From positions 1 through 45,069 of the IMG/VR virus record IMGVR_UViG_3300045995_000467: a stretch of DNA of 45,069 nt; one strand, 5' to 3'. Below, piece after piece: positions 40,459 to 45,069 of this stretch. The notes below the pieces were generated by a model, which saw only the letters and a program-made list of their open reading frames with translations, was not told where the DNA came from and did not search any database. Both the position numbers and the translations under genes were made by a program. Within the stretch, counting starts at the first letter, position 1. Every line of letters begins with the position of its first letter. The DNA is from a virus.

Positions 40459-40608
40459 TCAAACCCAGCTCCTGCTCCCGCTCCCGCTCCAGCTCCTGCT
40501 CCAGCTCCCGCTCCCGCTCCTGTTCCAGCTCCCGCTCCCGCTCCAGCTCCCGCCCCCGCTCCAGCTCCTGCTCTCGCGTTTAAATTGCGATCTTTTAGTG
40601 TTTATCAT
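40459..40608 (-). CDS. Low-complexity Ser/Arg/Trp/Gly peptide (49 aa)
   Basis: ATG 40608 has an excellent ribosome site (gaggaag). After MINTKRSQFKRE it reads through a degenerate hexanucleotide tract as SRSW / SGSG repeats to the stop. Another frame of the tract reads (Ala-Gly)n but lacks a start. Either a disordered peptide or a DNA element that only happens to be open. Confidence 0.4.
   Translation of the reverse strand: MINTKRSQFKRESRSWSGGGSWSGSGSWNRSGSGSWSRSWSGSGSRSWV
40466..40576. repeat. Hexanucleotide microsatellite (ctcc(c/a/t)g)n
   Basis: About 18 units of ctcccg, ctccag or ctcctg in a GC-rich island inside AT-rich DNA. Frame-preserving unit length. Comparable in design to the ccgtag tract at 42763-42942. 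Confidence 0.85.
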
Positions 40609-40629
40609 TTTACTTCCTCAATCTTATAC

Positions 40630-40902
40630 CTACTTAACAATCCCGAAAGACTCCACCATTGCAGTCATGACGTATATTTCATTCGGCAGCGCTTGAGCGT
40701 CCTTCCACGTTTTTGTATCAAACGCGCCAGTTTCATAGACAATTTTTGGGTTTTCCAGCTTTACGTAGTCTTTATTAACGCCGACTAATTTACCTGTGTA
40801 AATATATACGGCACAAAACAGCGTTATTGTCTCGCCTAACAGCGAGTTAAAGCCTTCATTTTCTACTTCGATTACTGATACTGTTGGGGCTAATGTTTTC
40901 AT
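40630..40902 (-). CDS. Conserved phage protein of the SSB neighbourhood (90 aa)
   Basis: FCAVYIYTGKLVGVNKDYVKLENPKIVYETGAF and EIYVMTAMVESFGIVK form a pattern I associate with small phage proteins encoded near recombination genes (YTG-L-GVN ... L-NP-IVYETG ... V-ESFG-K). SH3-like beta fold likely; function unknown. Confidence 0.65.
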   Translation of the reverse strand: MKTLAPTVSVIEVENEGFNSLLGETITLFCAVYIYTGKLVGVNKDYVKLENPKIVYETGAFDTKTWKDAQALPNEIYVMTAMVESFGIVK

Positions 40903-40940
40903 TGTATTTTACCTGTAAGTTATTGTTTTTATTTACTATT

Positions 40941-41348
40941 TTAAAAGGGTATAGTGTCACTGTAATCATCCACCGGCGTATCATCCCGTACATTGCTTTT
41001 TTGGGCAGGTTGTCCGCCAGTCTGTTGACCTGCATCACGACCACCGATTAAATCAACAATAGTCGCGTTAAGCTCCAGACTGGTTTTATTCGTGCCATCT
41101 TTAGCAATGTACTCATTTATTGATAATTCTCCCGATACAAACACTTGCTGACCTTTTTTTAAGTAAATTTGTAGCTGCCCGTCCGCCTTTTTTCCAAACA
41201 CCGCAACCCGTATCCATAAGGTTTGCTTTTTATCACCGTAGCCGATATTGTTTGCCGCGGAAAAGCTTAAAACCGACAGACCTGACTGGGTTATTTTTAC
41301 TTCTGCGTCGCGGCCCAACGTTCCAACAAAACTAAAAACATTACTCAT
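40941..41348 (-). CDS. ssb: Single-stranded DNA-binding protein
   Basis: 135 aa. OB-fold: VGTLGRDAEVKITQSGLSVLSFSAA, TLWIRVAVFGKKADGQLQIYLKKGQQVFVSGEL. Acidic tip DDTPVDDYSDTIPF, the usual docking end for partner proteins. Excellent ribosome site (aggagaag). Works with the Erf protein and the replication helicase. Confidence 0.95.
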   Translation of the reverse strand: MSNVFSFVGTLGRDAEVKITQSGLSVLSFSAANNIGYGDKKQTLWIRVAVFGKKADGQLQIYLKKGQQVFVSGELSINEYIAKDGTNKTSLELNATIVDLIGGRDAGQQTGGQPAQKSNVRDDTPVDDYSDTIPF

Positions 41349-41357
41349 TTTCTTCTC

Positions 41358-42008
41358 CTAAAAGTTTAAAAATTCGGTTTCAAGCTCTAACAGCTTGGCG
41401 CTGCGGCTCAAAAGTTCTTCATATTCGCTACGTGTGATAGTTACCATTTCCGTATTATTTTGACTATTTTCAAAATCTAACGGTAAATCATTATAAAGAT
41501 AACGGGCTTTTCTTAGATCATGCAGCTCGTTTAAATCAATGGCATCCTGCCAGTCAAGCTCAAGTTTTTCAGCGGCCAGCCGTTCATTTTCGCGGTCTAA
41601 CTGCTCATCAACCAAACGGTTTTGTTCATCTTCATATTCAGTTAGCGGCGCTCTGTGCTTAGCCGCTATGCTACGCACACCGGCTTCAAAATCTTTTCTA
41701 AAATTTATCCCTTGTTTTATTTTTTTTGCATAGTCAGCATCAAGCTTTTTACTTGTCGCCAGTGCCGGTGATATACAGCGTATGATTTGAGCAACGTGCC
41801 GCTTACATTCGTTGCGGCCGTTTTTATCATTAATATCAAAAACCGGACTTCCAGCCTGCGCGGCTATTTTATCAAGCAGTTTTTGAGGTTCCGTGTAAAA
41901 TACGGCAATTTCTGCAAGATCGATTGAGATTTCCGGTAGTTGATCAACGGCTACCAGCAGCTCACCAGGCAGCAGTTCGCCCGTTTCTTTGTTGATTTTA
42001 ATTTTCAT
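41358..42008 (-). CDS. Coiled-coil protein of the Erf recombination operon
   Basis: 216 aa. VFYTEPQKLLDKIAAQAGSP, NDKNGRNECKRHVAQIIRC and KHRAPLTEYEDEQNR, then helical DEQLDRENERLAAEKLELDWQ, match the TolA-mislabelled phage proteins found next to annealing proteins. ATGA overlap with the erf-like gene shows co-translation; likely an accessory recombination factor. Function not established. Confidence 0.7.
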   Translation of the reverse strand: MKIKINKETGELLPGELLVAVDQLPEISIDLAEIAVFYTEPQKLLDKIAAQAGSPVFDINDKNGRNECKRHVAQIIRCISPALATSKKLDADYAKKIKQGINFRKDFEAGVRSIAAKHRAPLTEYEDEQNRLVDEQLDRENERLAAEKLELDWQDAIDLNELHDLRKARYLYNDLPLDFENSQNNTEMVTITRSEYEELLSRSAKLLELETEFLNF

Positions 42009-42559
42009 TCCGATGCCATAGGGGATAATTTCGACTTCATCAAATCCTTGAGATCACTATACTCGTGCTGCAATTCGCGAGGGATTGTTTGCCATTTCAA
42101 GCCAAGTTCAGTCAAGCTTTTTGCCGATAAAAGCTCTTTTTGGTGATTGACAGCTGTTGACTGTTTGTATTGACTCGCCGCATTACCGTCATCATCATCA
42201 GCAGCTATCCCCGTGATAGCGCTAAAAGCATATCGCCTGGCATAAGTTATCGCGCTGCCCATTGCTTGAGGGTCAGTCTTGACGGGACGAATCGGGTACT
42301 TGCCACCAATAAACTCGCCGCTTGCATGCATCAATATTGTTTCGAGAATTATATCGTTAGACTCGGTAGTTTCGCAGATTTGACAGACTGATAAGCCGTT
42401 ATCCGCCAGCGGCTTTTTTGCAGCGTCAATGACACTGGCTAAGTCTGCGTATGAGCTTTTAAAATACTCGTTTTTAGTGTCTTTTTTTGCGTGATTAAAT
42501 TCACCTTGTGCTTTAGATAAAGACTTGGCGAGATTGATTATTGATTCAGACTTGATCAT
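42005..42559 (-). CDS. erf: Erf-type single-strand annealing protein
   Basis: 184 aa. LAKSLSKAQGEFNHAKKDTKNEYFKSSYADLASVIDAAK, NGLSVCQ, and GSAITYARRYAFSAITGIAADDDDGN are diagnostic of the ERF superfamily. It anneals complementary single strands in phage recombination and genome circularisation. SSB and the coiled-coil partner follow in the same operon. Confidence 0.95.
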   Translation of the reverse strand: MIKSESIINLAKSLSKAQGEFNHAKKDTKNEYFKSSYADLASVIDAAKKPLADNGLSVCQICETTESNDIILETILMHASGEFIGGKYPIRPVKTDPQAMGSAITYARRYAFSAITGIAADDDDGNAASQYKQSTAVNHQKELLSAKSLTELGLKWQTIPRELQHEYSDLKDLMKSKLSPMASE

Positions 42560-42731
42560 TTTTTTTATCCCCCTTTTTATTTTTTAAATATTCTGCCACA
42601 ATTTCATCAGCCAGCTCAGAGATAGAGCGCCCCGCTTCGACTGCAATGATTTTTAATTTTTGATGCAAATCCCCGCTTACGCTCAGCATGCCGCGTGCGC
42701 GTTTTTTTATCGCTTCTTTTTCTTTACTCAT
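42546..42731 (-). CDS. Arc-like small DNA-binding protein (61 aa)
   Basis: RARGMLSVSGDLHQKLKIIAVEAGRSISELADEIVAEYL has the strand-helix-helix layout of ribbon-helix-helix proteins with a Lys-rich start and end. Ribosome site ggagaac. Overlaps the erf-like gene by 14 bases. Possibly regulates this operon. Confidence 0.65.
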   Translation of the reverse strand: MSKEKEAIKKRARGMLSVSGDLHQKLKIIAVEAGRSISELADEIVAEYLKNKKGDKKNDQV

Positions 42732-42759
42732 TTTTGTTCTCCAATTTTAATATAAGATT

Positions 42760-42966
42760 TTAGCCGTCGCCGTAGCCGCTGCCGTCGCCGTAGCCGCTGC
42801 CGCTGCCGTAGCCGCTGCCGTCGCCGTCGCCGCTGCCGTCGCCGTAGCCGCTGCCGCTGCCGTAGCCGTAGCCGTAGCTACCGTAGCCGTAGCCGTTGCC
42901 GTAGCCGTTGCCGTAGCCGTTGCCGTAGCCGTAGCCGTCGCCGGTCAATGTTTCTATGCTATCCAT
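42760..42966 (-). CDS. Gly/Tyr/Asp/Ser dipeptide-repeat protein (68 aa)
   Basis: Begins MDSIETLTGDGYGYGNGYG and continues as alternating Gly with Tyr, Ser, Asp or Asn to the end. Encoded by a hexanucleotide (ccgtag / ccgctg / ccgtcg) tract. No fold expected; Gly/Tyr-rich chains can form condensates. Overlaps the DUF6948-like gene by 13 bases; the combination recurs in related phages in my recollection. Confidence 0.65.
   Translation of the reverse strand: MDSIETLTGDGYGYGNGYGNGYGNGYGYGSYGYGYGSGSGYGDGSGDGDGSGYGSGSGYGDGSGYGDG
42763..42942. repeat. Hexanucleotide tract (ccgtag/ccgctg/ccgtcg)n
   Basis: About 30 consecutive six-base units with one variable triplet. Strongly GC-rich against an AT-rich background, and frame-safe for expansion or contraction. 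Confidence 0.9.
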
Positions 42967-43250
42967 ATGGCCACACCATCAATAGATGATTTTGCTTTTT
43001 CGGTAATCGGAATTATTTCAATCACTTCCGTTAAAAGCACTTCGGCAACAGCGACGGGAAATTTACAGTTTTGTGGTTTACTGGTTCCGTCTGTTGCCAA
43101 TTGTGATAGTGTCGCCGCACCGTCCCAATAATAAATCCGCCGGGCGTTCGACAAGAGTGCTTCTTTGCCATTTCTTTCTTTAATAGTCCCAGCAAATACG
43201 CCCGCCGAATAGGTTCGTACCATACAAAATTTACCCATTAAATTACTCAT
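42954..43250 (-). CDS. DUF6948-like protein
   Basis: ATG 43250 is chosen (ggagaata upstream). 98 aa: LMGKFCMVRTYSAGVFAGTIKERNGKEALLSNARRIYYWDGAATLSQLA and AEVLLTEVIEIIPITEKA form the DUF6948 pattern. Function unknown, often near recombination genes of phages. Confidence 0.75.
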   Translation of the reverse strand: MSNLMGKFCMVRTYSAGVFAGTIKERNGKEALLSNARRIYYWDGAATLSQLATDGTSKPQNCKFPVAVAEVLLTEVIEIIPITEKAKSSIDGVAIWIA

Positions 43251-43251
43251 T

Positions 43252-43626
43252 TTATTCTCCAAAAATTACCGGCTCAACAAAGCCGATGTGTGTAAAAATC
43301 TCTTCATTTTTGCCATAAAAGGCATAGATTGCCTTTATACCCCGGCTTGCCAGCGCTGACTCCAGTGCACTTGCAAAAAAGTGCGGCGGATCAACCATAG
43401 CTTTTTTAGCGCCGGTGAGTGCTGCGATTGATGCTATCCAGTACGCACGTTCCAACAAGTCATCAGTGCTGGGTAGATCATAAAAAGTTGTAGCGACAGT
43501 CACCACGGCTTTTTCCGCTATTTCCACCACGCCTGACGCTATTTGTTCATCCGTAGCGACTGATTTAGTCAGGTTTAAAATCGGTTCATATGCACCGCTA
43601 TAATTTGCCAATGTTTCGACCTTCAT
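43252..43626 (-). CDS. First gene of leftward early operon, unknown (124 aa)
   Basis: Directly after the consensus promoter at 43660-43688. KVETLANYSGAYEPILNLTKSVATD, then a helical Ala-rich middle (AYWIASIAALTGAKKAM). Not a CI-type repressor: there is no helix-turn-helix pattern and no peptidase Ser/Lys pair. Role unknown. Confidence 0.6.
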   Translation of the reverse strand: MKVETLANYSGAYEPILNLTKSVATDEQIASGVVEIAEKAVVTVATTFYDLPSTDDLLERAYWIASIAALTGAKKAMVDPPHFFASALESALASRGIKAIYAFYGKNEEIFTHIGFVEPVIFGE

Positions 43627-43659
43627 TTTTGCCCATGCAATTTATTAAAAAGTTGACTC

Positions 43660-43688
43660 AATATAAACTTAATTTTATTAATTGTCAA
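43660..43688 (-). promoter_or_regulatory. Consensus sigma70 promoter of leftward early operon
   Basis: On the - strand TTGACA (43688-43683), 17-bp spacer, TATATT (43665-43660). The best promoter in the window; it drives the DUF6948/Erf/SSB operon. A palindrome taaatattta (43691-43700) lies just upstream, possibly an operator. Confidence 0.8.
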
Positions 43689-43720
43689 ATTAAATATTTA
43701 TTATGTCTAAAATAAGGCTC

Positions 43721-43748
43721 TTGCAATTGCCATAAAGCAGCGTATATT
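43721..43748 (+). promoter_or_regulatory. Promoter for cro-primase genes with operator-like palindrome
   Basis: TTGCAA (43721-43726), 16-bp spacer, TATATT (43743-43748). The perfect palindrome GCAATTGC (43723-43730) overlaps the -35 box. Back-to-back with the leftward promoter, as in lambdoid control regions. Confidence 0.6.
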
Positions 43749-43782
43749 TTTCATTTTTATCTTAACTAACTTTAAAAATACG

Positions 43783-43983
43783 ATGACAAAAACAGACGTT
43801 ATAAATTATTTCGGCAACAAAACAAAAACAGCCAGAGCGCTAAGGATAAGCTATCAAGCCGTAAAAAATTGGCCTGTAGAATTAACGGACAGGATTGCCT
43901 TTCGCGTTGAGCTGGTGACCAATGGGGCGCTAAAAACCAATGAAACATTATTAATGGAGCAATTAAAAAATGATAATAGATAA
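43783..43983 (+). CDS. cro: Cro-like repressor (P22 Cro family)
   Basis: 66 aa. MTKTDVINYFGNKTKTARALRISYQAVKNW has the P22-Cro helix-turn-helix (KTARALRISYQAVKNW), then ELTDRIAFRVELVTNGAL as the dimer strand. Expected to bind between the divergent promoters and switch off early transcription. No partner CI gene is visible across from it. Confidence 0.85.
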   Translation: MTKTDVINYFGNKTKTARALRISYQAVKNWPVELTDRIAFRVELVTNGALKTNETLLMEQLKNDNR

Positions 43984-44059
43984 AATTTTGCCGTTATTAA
44001 GCGGTGTAAAAAGAACCGGCACAGACCGTTATTTCCTGAATATTATCTTGGCGCGTTAA
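43970..44059 (+). CDS. Possible 29-aa remnant of a zinc-finger primase N-terminus
   Basis: ATG overlaps the Cro gene; ggag 10 bases upstream. LLSGVKRTGTDRY matches the start of TOPRIM/CHC2-type phage primases (L-GV-R-TG--R-), but the zinc finger that should follow is absent and a stop comes after FLNIILAR. Likely a leftover from replacement of one primase by another. Confidence 0.35.
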   Translation: MIIDKILPLLSGVKRTGTDRYFLNIILAR

Positions 44060-44075
44060 TGTAAGGGGATAAAAA

Positions 44076-44300
44076 ATGACAATTTTAGAAGACCTGGAAA
44101 AACAAACAGAAATAAAACCTACGGGAAACGCCGGTATGTTAAAGCCGTGCTCTCGTTGTGGACACAAAGAATTTGAAGTTAAATTTTGTATCAATAAAGA
44201 CGGTAAAACATGCTATCCCTATTTTTGTAAAAAATGTAATAACCGTAGCCCGATAATCGAGACTAAAGACTATGCCAAAAGCTTGGGGTTTTTTGTATGA
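44076..44300 (+). CDS. Zinc-ribbon protein (74 aa)
   Basis: PCSRCGHKEFEVKFC ... YFCKKCNNRSP: two C-x2-C pairs about 24 residues apart form a zinc ribbon. Ribosome site aagggg. ATGA overlap with the primase gene. Similar small zinc-ribbon proteins (Lar-like) precede phage replication genes; role unknown. Confidence 0.7.
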   Translation: MTILEDLEKQTEIKPTGNAGMLKPCSRCGHKEFEVKFCINKDGKTCYPYFCKKCNNRSPIIETKDYAKSLGFFV

Positions 44301-45069
44301 TTAATGACTATGATAATATCCCACAAATCATGCGCGACGCTCCCCGCTGGCTACTTTGGAGATTAATACCCCGCAAAGACACCGCTAAAAAACCCCGTAA
44401 AGTCCCTTTTTATTGCTCAGGCGAACCGAGAAGTGGGGAGCTTGACAGTGCTGCCGACTTGGCAAACTTTGCGACGTTTGAAGCCGCGTATAGCGCTTTT
44501 ACAGAAGGCAACTATACTGGCTTTGGCTTTGCGCTAGGTCCTGACGGCACTGGCAATTATTGGCAAGGGGTTGATTTTGATGTTGTATCAAAACGCCCAA
44601 TTTTAGGGCTCATGGTTGAAGATATGCCCGGCTATACGGAGCTGTCCCCATCAGGAGATGGTTGGCATAGCATAGGCTATGGGCGTAAGTTTGAGTCAAT
44701 GGGCAGCAATGAGTCGGGTATAGAGGCTTATAGCTCAGGACGTTATTTTACAGTGACAGGGGAGTGCTCTGGAATTGCTGATCCATGCTGTATAGCTGAC
44801 TATGTAGAGCAGTCTTTAAAGCCACTGCATACGCCATTTATTGTAAAAGAGCAGGACATAACCCTGCCATTAGAAACAATATCACCCAAAAACATGGCAG
44901 CGCTACGCAGCGCGCTCTTATATATGCACAGCGATGACAGAGAATTGTGGCAAAAGAACGGGCATAGGTTAAAAGGTTTGGGCGACGCTGGTCGAGGGTT
45001 ATGGTTTGAGTGGTCTAGCCAGTCAGCCAGTTATGATCCTCCGGAAGACGCTAAAACCTGGGAGTCTTT
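44297..45069 (+). CDS. Primase-polymerase with PriCT-2 domain, 3' truncated by window edge
   Basis: 257 codons visible, no stop. N-terminal prim-pol: YWQGVDFDVV (catalytic Asp93, Asp95), SPSGDGWHSIGYG (His124), GIEAYSSGRYFTVTG, as in NrS-1-like primase-polymerases. From about 205, SDDRELWQKNGHRLKGLG, FEWSSQSASYDPPEDAKTWESF is PriCT-2. The usual next domain is the RepA-like helicase found at base 1 on the same strand. It makes primers and perhaps copies DNA at the phage origin. Confidence 0.85.
   Translation, partial: MINDYDNIPQIMRDAPRWLLWRLIPRKDTAKKPRKVPFYCSGEPRSGELDSAADLANFATFEAAYSAFTEGNYTGFGFALGPDGTGNYWQGVDFDVVSKRPILGLMVEDMPGYTELSPSGDGWHSIGYGRKFESMGSNESGIEAYSSGRYFTVTGECSGIADPCCIADYVEQSLKPLHTPFIVKEQDITLPLETISPKNMAALRSALLYMHSDDRELWQKNGHRLKGLGDAGRGLWFEWSSQSASYDPPEDAKTWES

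Noticed and set aside
43252-43626. CI repressor opposite Cro
   Set aside because: No helix-turn-helix motif or peptidase Ser/Lys dyad in the 124-aa protein.

Overview
The window holds almost all of a roughly 45-46 kb tailed phage (or prophage/phage-plasmid) with a contractile tail. The head and tail genes are of the DUF1073 portal / DUF2213 / DUF2184 capsid / DUF3383 sheath / DUF3277 tube type, common in myoviruses of Pseudomonadota. AT-rich composition, sigma70-like promoters and a P22-type Cro fit a gammaproteobacterial host, but the host itself cannot be read from the sequence. The + strand starts inside a RepA-like AAA ATPase and ends inside a primase-polymerase/PriCT-2 gene on the same strand. 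These two partial genes look like the two ends of one replication gene, so the sequence is probably a circular or circularly permuted genome cut open there, with only a few hundred bases missing.

Layout. 1-1070: end of the replicative helicase, then a dense cluster of TGTTACG/CGTAACA iterons and a palindrome (candidate origin). 1110-2830: a promoter with a 5'-terminal hairpin and small accessory genes, including two tiny overlapping membrane proteins and a GIY-YIG nuclease. 2833-14350: packaging and head genes (terminase subunits, portal with a GNAT-like C-terminal extension, a seven-repeat beta-propeller protein, MuF-like head protein, protease/scaffold, cement, major capsid). A three-gene cassette on the opposite strand (9953-10754) is wedged in. 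14409-28793: neck, sheath, tube, frameshifted tail chaperones, tape measure with a lysozyme domain, baseplate, fibre. A KilA-N gene preceded by a structured leader is inserted in the baseplate block. 28809-33791: an SGNH-esterase tail protein and the lysis region (membrane proteins, GH24-type lysozyme, lipoprotein). 33800-33940: terminators between convergent transcription units.

34107-43626 is mostly on the - strand. The promoter-proximal operon (43626 to about 40460) carries a DUF6948-like protein, a Gly/Tyr repeat protein, an Erf-type annealing protein, its usual coiled-coil neighbour and SSB, and ends at a strong terminator at 40314-40365. Beyond a + strand VRR-NUC gene lie Rha-type regulators, many small overlapping genes, and an Hsp90-like (GHKL) ATPase flanked by a 71-bp direct repeat that duplicates the start of the gene it interrupts. 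43660-45069: divergent promoters, Cro, a zinc-ribbon protein and the primase.

Working together: Cro sits in the divergent control region; the leftward operon supplies recombination and ssDNA binding; the rightward one supplies primase/helicase acting at the iteron region; late genes build a myovirus particle. No integrase and no CI-type repressor are visible, although several antirepressor-type proteins (KilA-N, Rha/P63C, a short Rha-like protein) are present. The most unusual points are the ATPase insertion, a beta-rich module repeated seven times in four virion proteins, the antisense ribbon-helix-helix/secreted/membrane cassette, a textbook -1 frameshift signal, the KilA-N leader RNA, and the promoter/hairpin element repeated at distant sites.
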